DNA of 45,581 nt from BS150m-G50 sp964501185 [NCBI: uncultured Bacteroidia bacterium] (GTDB taxonomy: Bacteria > CAIWAD01 > BS150m-G50): assembly GCA_964501185.1 (NCBI GenBank), contig CAZCRT010000026.1, positions 1-45,581 of the forward strand, given 5' to 3'. The position numbers and the translations under genes were made by a program. How positions within the stretch are numbered: the stretch's first letter is position 1; each line of letters starts with the position of its first letter. Shown here in pieces: positions 35,610 through 43,226 of the stretch. The notes beneath the pieces were generated by a model. The model searched no databases. It saw only the letters and a list, made by a program, of their open reading frames with translations, and was not told where the DNA came from.

Positions 35610-37892
35610 TCAATAATTGAAGAGCAACTGTTCCATCCGCAACATGAAGCGAAAATCAGGCTCCAGATCATCGGTACCTGTATAGAATACCTGCTGCAGT
35701 TGCAGATCAAAGTTGAAGTTTTTACGCCAACGCCAGCTACCACCTGCCTGCATACGCCAACGAAGGTAGCTCTCATCACCACCTACAAACCGTAATGCCA
35801 GACCGACGCTGTAGTCGATATCATCATTCCAGTGATAACGCAGTTTATCCTGCAGGCGGATAAAACTGCTGCTACCTCCGCTTTCATAACTGGTAGCATT
35901 CCCGCCCACAACAAGCCTGTTGTTCAGACGATTATTCAATTCGGTGCGCAGAGTTGTGGAAACCTGCCAGGTCTGACTACCTGCTGACAGAGTATCGTCT
36001 TCAATTGCATTGTCCTCAACCAGATTGAACAGGGAAAGACCGGCGTTAAGCCTGTGATCGTATCCGAGCCACCTGATCGGGTGATCGAGACGCAGATTGA
36101 GATTACTACCGGTCAGATCAGTGTAGTACTCTGAATCCGTATCAACATCATTCTTACGCTGTGTCAACTGTCCGGTAAAATGCATGGTTGGCCATTCCTG
36201 TTCCGGATACCAGGAAAGATTAGTCTGCCAGCTGGAGTTACGAGTAGTTCCCCAGCTGTTGTCGAGCGCACCACTCAGATTATCCCGGTAACTCCGCCCC
36301 ACCAGGTGTATGTACAGCTGTCTGTTAAACAGGCGGAAACCATCTGCAATCTCAAATCCCTCCTGGTCGTTCATCATGCCACCACTGCCAAAGGACTGGT
36401 AATCACTACCCAGGTGACGCCAGCGCAGTGTGAAAGTGTTACCTGGAAAAGTTGCCTGCAGACGGGACTGATATGCCAGTGAAGTGAGCTTCATCGGATT
36501 CGTTGGGGAGAGATAGGGATTGACGGTAATAATATTCTTCATCGCCTCAGGTGTAGGCAGAAATGAGGGCCAGTCCCAACCCAGCTCATCCAGGTCATCA
36601 TCGCTGAAGATAGGTTCTGAAGTATTGGTGTTGCTCAACGAAAGAGCAGCTTCTGTGGTCCAGTCCAATCGTTGTCTAAAAAGCCGCATGGTGAAGTCGC
36701 CACCCAGTACCAGATTTTCCTGAGGGTCAACATAGCTCGCATCCTGGTCGCGATCCCATGATTTCAGCAGGATCAGGCCGGTGCTGATTGATCTCGGGTT
36801 GCCAAAACGGGGGGCAATCGCAAACATGGGACGGGCCAGTGTCCTGACACTATCAACATCTGTATCCATTACTTCATGCCGGAGCAGACCAGTAGCAGCC
36901 TGCAGACTGAAGTAAGCAGAATAAAAATCCAGTTGACCACCACGAATATGTGCTCCCTGCAGAACCAGTTGATTTGCCCGGGGATAGATATCACCGGCCT
37001 GAAGGATCAACTGTGGAATCTCATATTTAAATGAGAACCTGCTCTGGGGTTGCAGTTGATGGTCCTGCCAGTCACGGGCGGCAAAATTGAGGCGTAAATC
37101 AAGCCGCTGGCTGCCATACTCCCAATTCAGATTACCACCAAAACGATGGTAGTTCTCCCAACGCTCAGCCACCTGTTCGAAATGGATGGTCTCAAAAGCA
37201 GAGGCGCGCAGTTTATACTCTCTGCCCCGGGGTTGCTGAGTTCGTACAGATCCCAACTGCCAGCTGGCAACCTCTTCCTGTGACCGTTGCCATTGTATGA
37301 CTAACTCTCCCTGTTGTGGCTGTTCAGGTGTGGGCAGATAGGTTATCAACCAGGGATCTATCACGCAGAGAGAAGTGATATCCTCACCACCAAGTTGAAT
37401 CTGTATTTCATCCGGCGCAATTACCTGCTGCAGCGAAATTGCGATCAGCATCTGTTCATCCACTGTAAACTCAAGTGGGGCGCAGAGAGCGAACGGTTCC
37501 GAACCGGGGGATGGTGGTGGCAGCTGAATATCAACCCGGAACAGATTAGTGTGAGGCGCCTGTTCGGGGCTGGTGATAACAACTCCTTCTGCTGTAGTTA
37601 TTCTGACATAGTATTCCAGGAAAGTAATGCCGGAAGGTGGTTGCCCCAGATCAACCAGCAGGCACTCGTTATCCCATTGTGGGAGCAGATCGGAAACTGT
37701 CCAGTCACCCAGTTCTTCCGAGCGATAGCTCAGCTCGACAGACTGAGGTACTCCCGCGATTCCGATCGGTTCAAATTCAAGAGAAAACGGAGTTCCTGCA
37801 ATAATCAGCGTCGGCGGAATGTGCTCAAGCGATTCAGCCAGAGCCTGTGAGAAGAAGAAGGTGCCGAGTAAGAAGAGAGCTGTCTTGCGCAT
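35610..37892 (-). CDS. Outer-membrane beta-barrel protein, unknown function
   Basis: A 760-residue exported protein. The signal peptide is MRKTALFLLGTFFFSQALA. An N-terminal beta-sandwich-like portion (to about 215) precedes a long series of alternating amphipathic strands (NLNWEYGSQRLDLRLNFAARDW, NTFTLRWRHLGS, KNFNFDLQLQQVFYTG). It ends in an aromatic residue (MEQLLFNY), the usual last-strand signature of outer-membrane barrels. No TonB box or plug domain is apparent. The ATG at 37892 is taken because the signal peptide begins there; a TTG 30 nt upstream also opens the frame. It follows the FecR gene by 129 nt with a hairpin between. Confidence 0.75.
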   Translation of the reverse strand: MRKTALFLLGTFFFSQALAESLEHIPPTLIIAGTPFSLEFEPIGIAGVPQSVELSYRSEELGDWTVSDLLPQWDNECLLVDLGQPPSGITFLEYYVRITTAEGVVITSPEQAPHTNLFRVDIQLPPPSPGSEPFALCAPLEFTVDEQMLIAISLQQVIAPDEIQIQLGGEDITSLCVIDPWLITYLPTPEQPQQGELVIQWQRSQEEVASWQLGSVRTQQPRGREYKLRASAFETIHFEQVAERWENYHRFGGNLNWEYGSQRLDLRLNFAARDWQDHQLQPQSRFSFKYEIPQLILQAGDIYPRANQLVLQGAHIRGGQLDFYSAYFSLQAATGLLRHEVMDTDVDSVRTLARPMFAIAPRFGNPRSISTGLILLKSWDRDQDASYVDPQENLVLGGDFTMRLFRQRLDWTTEAALSLSNTNTSEPIFSDDDLDELGWDWPSFLPTPEAMKNIITVNPYLSPTNPMKLTSLAYQSRLQATFPGNTFTLRWRHLGSDYQSFGSGGMMNDQEGFEIADGFRLFNRQLYIHLVGRSYRDNLSGALDNSWGTTRNSSWQTNLSWYPEQEWPTMHFTGQLTQRKNDVDTDSEYYTDLTGSNLNLRLDHPIRWLGYDHRLNAGLSLFNLVEDNAIEDDTLSAGSQTWQVSTTLRTELNNRLNNRLVVGGNATSYESGGSSSFIRLQDKLRYHWNDDIDYSVGLALRFVGGDESYLRWRMQAGGSWRWRKNFNFDLQLQQVFYTGTDDLEPDFRFMLRMEQLLFNY

Positions 37893-37927
37893 AGTACCGT
37901 CCTGCCTTACTGGTTTTAACAATAAAG

Positions 37928-37962
37928 CACCCCCTGCGGTTTCATTACTGCGCCCGGGGGTG
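37928..37962 (-). terminator. Hairpin between the FecR gene and the barrel gene
   Basis: On the minus strand, CACCCCC and GGGGGTG pair over 7 bp around a 21-nt loop that can form an inner GCG/CGC stem. Only a short T-rich stretch (CTTTATT) follows. It may be a partial terminator that lowers expression of the downstream barrel gene, or an mRNA-stabilising structure. Confidence 0.4.
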
Positions 37963-38021
37963 TATAACAGTTTTCGGTTCTGCCAACTCCGTCGTAGATT
38001 CAGAATTCACTGAAAGGGGAT

Positions 38022-38693
38022 CTACTCGTAATAGCGTATTTTCAATGTCTTCTGTTCATTATCATCGTTGCGGAAAGGTATTTCCATCTCGTGCATGGCA
38101 CCCTGACTGAACTCTTCGAGTTCCTGGCTGGTGGTCTGGCGCACTACAACCTCTCCACTGCTTCTGGATATACCGGTGATACCAGGTTCGACATCGGCGG
38201 TTTCCCCGGATTGAGTATTGCGCAGGTTGACTGTTCCCTCATTTGTCAGGATAGTAGTGGAACCCAATTCGTCGACAACTACCCAGAAGCTGGTACCCTT
38301 GACACTGGCGACTGAAGTAGGAGTTGCGATTCGGAATTCAGTATCGCTTCTGGTAACCTCAACCCAGAGACGACCAATAGGCAACTCAAGCATCTTTTCG
38401 ACCTCACGGCCACTGCGCCGTCCGCCGATGATCACTTCAGTATCAGGCCTGATTTTCAACTGGCTCAGATCATCCTGGAAAACGAGCGCTACCGTACCAT
38501 TGTTTCCTGTACGGATCTGATCACCGAGGTTGAGCCGGTCACCTCTCTTGATCATCTGGTAACCGGTTGTTTCTGCACGCAGAAGATCGCTGTCCCCTGC
38601 CGCTTTTATTGTCACAGCAACGCTGCTACCAGCAGCCAGCACTGCCCCCGACAGTAACAGGGACAGGCAGAATGTATAGATCGTGGTTCTCAT
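38022..38693 (-). CDS. FecR-domain periplasmic protein
   Basis: A 223-residue exported protein. The signal peptide is MRTTIYTFCLSLLLSGAVLAAG. A FecR domain occupies about 45-165: GDRLNLGDQIRTGNNGTVALVFQDD, then LPIGRLWVEVTRSDTEFRIATPTSVASVKGTSFWV and TILTNEGTVNLRN. It has no cytoplasmic anti-sigma segment, and no ECF sigma gene is nearby, so it is not the classical FecR anti-sigma regulator. Such stand-alone FecR proteins are probably structural or sensory. It is sandwiched between a secreted Ig-like protein (10-nt gap) and a barrel protein. Confidence 0.88.
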   Translation of the reverse strand: MRTTIYTFCLSLLLSGAVLAAGSSVAVTIKAAGDSDLLRAETTGYQMIKRGDRLNLGDQIRTGNNGTVALVFQDDLSQLKIRPDTEVIIGGRRSGREVEKMLELPIGRLWVEVTRSDTEFRIATPTSVASVKGTSFWVVVDELGSTTILTNEGTVNLRNTQSGETADVEPGITGISRSSGEVVVRQTTSQELEEFSQGAMHEMEIPFRNDDNEQKTLKIRYYE

Positions 38694-38703
38694 GATTGCC
38701 CCC

Positions 38704-39741
38704 CTATTCTACTGTAATGTCGATAACTTCCACTTCTCCCTTGCGGGCACCATCCAGGAAATCTTCCAGTCCGTAGGCAGCCATCGGCATACCGTCAACC
38801 ATAATGGTACCGCTCATCTCATAACCGTTCAGTTGGTTCAGGACTTCACCTGCCTGTCCCGGAAACAGGTCTTCAAGCAGTTCCATGGTTTCTTCCAGCA
38901 GGAAGTCATCCTCTTCGTTGTAGGTGAATCTCCAGATGTCAGATGGGAATTCAATCACACCGGAAGTCGTATTGACCAGTGCGAAAACCTGCCAGTAGTA
39001 AGTTGCAGCATGCTGGAGTGGAGGCACGTCGCCCGCAGGGTAAGTAGCGGTGTTTCCTGTTAACTCTTCTTCCCATACCGGTTGATTGCTCATGACATCT
39101 TCACCACCGAGTTGTCCATCCTCTGCACGGCAGAGACGAATACGGAACAGCTGCGCCGCTGAGGACCAGATGAAAACCGGTGTGGGCATTGTGACAGTCT
39201 GATCAGGATTTGGACTCATCAGCCAGACTGCATCCGGGTTGGTCACCTGGAGATAAAGCGTCTCAGAGATGCTGTTACCATTCAGAGTGTTCTCAAGAGT
39301 AATTGTGATTGCATAGGAACCACTTGCCAATCTGCTGCTGCTGATGTCGTTGATATAGTCCTCATTGAAGTCCCAATCATCGATATCAATGGTTTGATCA
39401 CCATAGTCAAAATGCTGATTCGAAAAGTCAATATTGGTGAAGTTGAGTGGTAAATCGTCGTCAAAATACAGCTGGTTGGTTGTGCCGTTGAAGATCAGAT
39501 CACTGTCGAGTGTGAACTCAAGAATGATTTCAGTCGGTGCGTTCTCATAGCCATAGAGTTCCACACCGAACCAGGTGGCTCCGGAACCGCGCCCGGCAGG
39601 ATCAAGATCACCGATATACATTATCTCAAAAGGCCCCAGCGGTGTAAAGTGGATATAAGGATCCATGGCAAACAGAGCGGATGAACTGCCCAACAGTCCA
39701 GAAACTATCAACAGACTGCTGCACAGGAATTTGCACTTCAT
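38704..39741 (-). CDS. Secreted protein with Ig/fibronectin-like folds, unknown function
   Basis: A 345-residue protein with a signal peptide (FLCSSLLIVSGLLGSSSALFA). Two beta-sandwich-like regions follow: about 40-165, with ENAPTEIILEFTLDSD and SYAITITLENT, and about 170-275, with SPNPDQTVTMPTPVFIWSSA and ATYYWQVFALVN, the latter resembling a fibronectin type III segment. The acidic tail is helical (EETMELLEDLFPGQAGEVLNQL). There is no sorting module. AGGAGG lies 5 nt before the ATG. It leads the FecR/barrel operon and sits directly behind the CRP-like site at 39854-39875. No family is recognised. Confidence 0.75.
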   Translation of the reverse strand: MKCKFLCSSLLIVSGLLGSSSALFAMDPYIHFTPLGPFEIMYIGDLDPAGRGSGATWFGVELYGYENAPTEIILEFTLDSDLIFNGTTNQLYFDDDLPLNFTNIDFSNQHFDYGDQTIDIDDWDFNEDYINDISSSRLASGSYAITITLENTLNGNSISETLYLQVTNPDAVWLMSPNPDQTVTMPTPVFIWSSAAQLFRIRLCRAEDGQLGGEDVMSNQPVWEEELTGNTATYPAGDVPPLQHAATYYWQVFALVNTTSGVIEFPSDIWRFTYNEEDDFLLEETMELLEDLFPGQAGEVLNQLNGYEMSGTIMVDGMPMAAYGLEDFLDGARKGEVEVIDITVE

Positions 39742-39801
39742 AGCGTCCTCCTAAATAAATTCACATGTTTCCGGCGTTTCAACGATAACAGGTTGCCGTC
39801 C

Positions 39802-39840
39802 ATTATCAGTTTACAGAAGTCACAGATAACTTGCTGTGAC
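39802..39840. promoter_or_regulatory. Everted 22-bp inverted repeat next to a putative -10
   Basis: GTCACAG - N8 - CTGTGAC (39819-39840) is a perfect 7-bp inverted repeat. A minus-strand GATAAT (39802-39807) just downstream could be the -10 of the operon; no good -35 accompanies it, so the repeat would cover the -35 zone. It could be a repressor operator or an RNA hairpin. Confidence 0.4.
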
Positions 39841-39853
39841 CGGGAGCAAACTG

Positions 39854-39875
39854 AAATGTGATCTGAATCGCACAT
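39854..39875. promoter_or_regulatory. CRP-like operator upstream of the FecR/barrel operon
   Basis: The 22-bp site contains TGTGA-N6-TCGCA, one mismatch from the CRP core TGTGA-N6-TCACA, with AAA before it and T after. Its centre is about 70 bp upstream of a start point inferred from the GATAAT at 39802-39807, near the class I activator position. A class III cyclase is encoded at 10367-12571. A CRP gene is not in the window. Confidence 0.5.
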
Positions 39876-40106
39876 CGGCCCTCCATTATCGTCAAACAGG
39901 AAATCAACCTGGCTGTCAGTAGCAGTTACTTGAAACAGCTCATCGCCGTAATGACAGAAAACCTGCTGACACCTTTTTCAACTTACATCTAAAGCGTAAT
40001 TATTTTTACTTGAAAGTAATGTAATGCAGGCATATTTGCAAGATATACGATATGTCTCCATTTTTGGTTTCAGAAGCTGCCTGTGTGGGGCACTTCAACT
40101 GGAGAT

Positions 40107-41006
40107 TCAACTTCGTGGATGGTGTTTCTTATGTATATTGCTCAGATAGCGATAGTTAACATGGGTATAGATCTGAGTGGTGCTGATATCGCTGTGCCCC
40201 AGCATTTCCTGTACTGCCCGCAGGGAAGCCCCTCCCTCCAGCAGGTGTGTGGCAAATGTATGACGGAAAGTGTGCGGTGAGACTTTCTCAAAATCAGCTG
40301 TATACTTCCTGATCATCTTCCATACCCCCATGCGGGAAAGCTGCTTTCCCCGCTGGTTTAGAAAGATTATTGAGGTCTTCTGTGTGACCAGGGCGGGTCG
40401 GGCTTTCTGCAGATACCTGGTCAGAAAACGCCAACCGGTCCTTCCCAATGGCACGATACGTTCTTTGTTACCTTTGCCGATAATTCGTAATAATTTTTCT
40501 TCCGATAGCAGATTGCCCTCTTCCAGATTCAGCAACTCAGATATTCGTAATCCACCACCGTAGAGTACTTCCAGAATTGCGCGATTGCGTAATCCGAGCG
40601 GTTGCGTAACATCCGGGCGTTCAAGAATAGACAGGACATCATCTTCTGAAAGCACAAATGGCAGTTGTCTTTTAACGGCTGGAGCTTCAACGCGGGAGGC
40701 GACATCAGCCGTAGCCTCACCCCTGGCCAGCAGCCAGCTATGAAACAGACGGATAACTGTGATGTTGCGTCTCAGGCTCGAGCGGCTTAAACCACAATCG
40801 AGCAGAACTGCCAGATAGTTGCTGATGTCATCCAGGGTGATCAGGGACGGGTCGGTTTTCTGAAGAGTGTGTATATGCTCTGAGTAATGCCGCAGATCGA
40901 CAGAATAAGCCTGCAGTGTGTTGAGCGATAGACCGCGCTCCAGCAGGTTGTAATTCAGAAACTGTTCGACCAGCAGGTCAAGCCGGTCAGCTGCGGAGGT
41001 CGTCAA
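40107..41006 (-). CDS. xerC: Xer-family tyrosine recombinase
   Basis: Site-specific recombinase of 299 residues, the length of XerC/XerD, which resolve chromosome dimers at dif. The N-terminal SAM-like core-binding domain (about 8-95) has LVEQFLNYNLLERGLSLNTLQAY. The catalytic domain has Arg in GGGLRISELLNL, Lys in IGKGNKERIVPLG, HTFRHTFATHLLEGG, LGHSDISTTQIYTHV and the nucleophile Tyr. XerC and XerD cannot be separated by eye. It overlaps recJ by 20 nt, a housekeeping setting, and no att site or cargo suggests a mobile-element integrase. I found no dif site. Confidence 0.88.
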   Translation of the reverse strand: MTTSAADRLDLLVEQFLNYNLLERGLSLNTLQAYSVDLRHYSEHIHTLQKTDPSLITLDDISNYLAVLLDCGLSRSSLRRNITVIRLFHSWLLARGEATADVASRVEAPAVKRQLPFVLSEDDVLSILERPDVTQPLGLRNRAILEVLYGGGLRISELLNLEEGNLLSEEKLLRIIGKGNKERIVPLGRTGWRFLTRYLQKARPALVTQKTSIIFLNQRGKQLSRMGVWKMIRKYTADFEKVSPHTFRHTFATHLLEGGASLRAVQEMLGHSDISTTQIYTHVNYRYLSNIHKKHHPRS

Positions 41007-42597
41007 TAATCAATTGCTCCCTGGTAACACCGTTCCAGCTGTTTGATTGCAGTTGAAAGACAAGGTCCAGATGATCCCCATACTGCAATTCTTCACCCCG
41101 CTGCCCCTGCTGCCACCAGATTGCCTCAAACTCTCTGCCACCGTTTTCCAGATGCAACTTAAGATGCTTGCCCTGGGTTAACAGAGTTTTACGCAACAGA
41201 CGGGAGTTCCGGAGTACAAACCGGGGTTTGGGATTGCCCATTCCCCATGGGGTCAGCACGCGCAGATCATCCAGCAGTTGAAGATTGATTTCTGCAGGTT
41301 TCAATTCAAGGTCGATCGATAGTTCCGGTATGCGCATCTCATCATTGATCGCTTTCTGGGCCAGCGCTTCCATTGCATCAGTGAACCGGGGAAGGTTTTC
41401 CTCACGGATAGTCAGACCGGCAGCCTCGCTGTGACCACCATATTCCTCCAACAGGTCTGCCTGCTTTGAGATTGCTGCAGTAATATCAAAACCGGGAATG
41501 GAACGACCGCTGGCTTTCAGAATTCCATCCCCCATACGGGTGAATACAATTGAAGGCAGGAAGAACTCCTGCGATATGCGGGCCGCGATCAGGCCAACAA
41601 TACCCAGATGCCAATCTCCAACTTTCTGGACAATGCTGCAATCAGCAACTGACCCCTCCACCTCTTCCAGCACTGTCTCCAGCCCCTGCATCTGTTCCTC
41701 TTTGCGCTGCTCATTCAGTTCACCCAGCCGGGTAGCCAGCGGCATCGCTTCTTCAAGACTGCGGCAGCGCAACAGTTCCAGTGCAAGATCAGGTTTTTCC
41801 ATCCTGCCGGCGCTGTTGATGCGGGGTGCCAGCATCCAGCTGACATGACCGGCGTCAACGGTCCGGTCCTGCAATCGGGTTATCTGACGCAAAGCTCTGA
41901 TTCCGGCGCGTGGGGAACGATTAATCTGTTCCAGGCCGCGTCGAACCAGCAGGCGGTTCTCACCCAGCAGAGGAACCATATCACCGATAGTACCGATGGC
42001 CACCAGATCCAGGTAGCTGTCAAGGTCAGGTGCCTGCAGAGCCTGCAGCATCTTCCAGGCAACACCCACACCTGCCAGTCCTTTACAGGGATAAGTAGAA
42101 TCATTACGGTTGGCATTGACGATTGCTGTTGCACGTGGCAACACCGCATCCTGTTTATGATGATCGAGGACAATAGCATCAATGCCTGCTTCTGACAGCT
42201 GCTCCATAGCGGCATGAGCTGTGGTTCCATTGTCTACTGTTACCAGTAATCCTGCACCGGTGTACTTGATTCTTTCTACTAAATGGGAATGCAGGCCATA
42301 ACCATCCTCAATCCGGTGCGGCAGAATGTACTCATATGGCATATCAAATCTACGCAGGAAATCGAGTATTACCGCGGTGGCTGTGATACCGTCAGCGTCA
42401 TAGTCACCAAAGACCAGTATCTTCTCCCTGTTGCGCAGGGCCTGTTGAAAGCGCTCTACAGCTTTGTCCATATCCGGCAGTAAAAATGGATCGTGAATTA
42501 TCTCCGTCTCGGGATCCAGTTTGCGCAGCGCCCGCAAACGCTCAGTCACACTGCCCTGCCCCGATTCATCCCGTACTGTCCACCGTTTTTTCAGCAT
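40987..42597 (-). CDS. recJ: Single-stranded-DNA-specific exonuclease RecJ
   Basis: 5'-3' single-strand exonuclease of recombination and repair. The 536 residues have the DHH-family motifs VFGDYDADGITATAV and LVTVDNGTTA. The signature VLDHHKQ and then ATAIVNANRND follow, with the DHHA1 part near GDGILKASGRSIPGFDI and EYGGHSEAAGLTI. The ATG at 42597 overlaps the Nudix stop by one base (TAATG) and has AAGGAG 6 nt upstream; a longer frame to 42654 lies within the Nudix gene and is rejected. Slightly shorter than the E. coli protein. Confidence 0.95.
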   Translation of the reverse strand: MLKKRWTVRDESGQGSVTERLRALRKLDPETEIIHDPFLLPDMDKAVERFQQALRNREKILVFGDYDADGITATAVILDFLRRFDMPYEYILPHRIEDGYGLHSHLVERIKYTGAGLLVTVDNGTTAHAAMEQLSEAGIDAIVLDHHKQDAVLPRATAIVNANRNDSTYPCKGLAGVGVAWKMLQALQAPDLDSYLDLVAIGTIGDMVPLLGENRLLVRRGLEQINRSPRAGIRALRQITRLQDRTVDAGHVSWMLAPRINSAGRMEKPDLALELLRCRSLEEAMPLATRLGELNEQRKEEQMQGLETVLEEVEGSVADCSIVQKVGDWHLGIVGLIAARISQEFFLPSIVFTRMGDGILKASGRSIPGFDITAAISKQADLLEEYGGHSEAAGLTIREENLPRFTDAMEALAQKAINDEMRIPELSIDLELKPAEINLQLLDDLRVLTPWGMGNPKPRFVLRNSRLLRKTLLTQGKHLKLHLENGGREFEAIWWQQGQRGEELQYGDHLDLVFQLQSNSWNGVTREQLIIDDLRS

Positions 42598-43226
42598 TAA
42601 AGCTCCTTCAATAGTGATCTTGTTCCAGGTGAATCGTAGCGTTGCTGAAGCCACTGCAGCGCTATCAGTGATTTTCCGTCAATAACTTCCCCGGCCTGTA
42701 ACATGCGTGGCACTGCGGCAGCAGCGATCCGGTGTGAAGTAAGGAACTCGCCCTGATCCAGATTGAGCTGTCCTGTTTTTAAACCGGTGGCCAGAAATAT
42801 GTGTATTACCTCGTTGGAATAGCCTATACAGGGGTGATAGGAAAGCAGCGGTTGCCAGTTGTCGGCAGTCAGACCGGTTTCCTCACGCAATTCACGACGG
42901 CCACACTCCAGCGGATCCTCATCATTGTCCAGTTTTCCGGCCGGTATTTCCCAGAGTACTTTACCGACCGGATATCGGTATTGACGCAGCAATACTATGT
43001 CACCATTATCGTACAACGGCAGCACAGCTGTTGCACCCGGATGCTTGAGATACTCCCTGCTGCTCTCAGATCCATCCGGAAGCTTAACCTTATCTGTATA
43101 AACTTTCGCCAGTCGTCCATCATAAACTTGCGTTGAGGAAATCTGCAATTCCTGCAGTTCCTCCTTTTCGCCACTCGACAGGGGTGGCTGAATATCAGCC
43201 TGATTGCTATCAGTTTTACTCAACAT
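42597..43226 (-). CDS. Nudix hydrolase, ADP-ribose pyrophosphatase type
   Basis: Probable ADP-ribose pyrophosphatase of 209 residues. The Nudix box GKLDNDEDPLECGRRELREETGL fits GX5EX7REUXEEXGU exactly. ALVxxY-type strands precede it (AVLPLYDNGDIVLLRQYRYPVGKVLWEIPAGKL), and a GYSNEVIHIFLA helix follows; this arrangement is usual for the ADP-ribose subfamily. The ATG at 43226 overlaps the stop of the GlmS-like gene by 11 nt. A start 12 codons earlier is possible but lies deeper inside that gene. Confidence 0.85.
   Translation of the reverse strand: MLSKTDSNQADIQPPLSSGEKEELQELQISSTQVYDGRLAKVYTDKVKLPDGSESSREYLKHPGATAVLPLYDNGDIVLLRQYRYPVGKVLWEIPAGKLDNDEDPLECGRRELREETGLTADNWQPLLSYHPCIGYSNEVIHIFLATGLKTGQLNLDQGEFLTSHRIAAAAVPRMLQAGEVIDGKSLIALQWLQQRYDSPGTRSLLKEL

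Noticed and set aside
40107-41006. Tyrosine recombinase considered as an integrase of a mobile island
   Set aside because: It has XerC/D length, overlaps recJ, and there is no cargo, att repeat or compositional change nearby.
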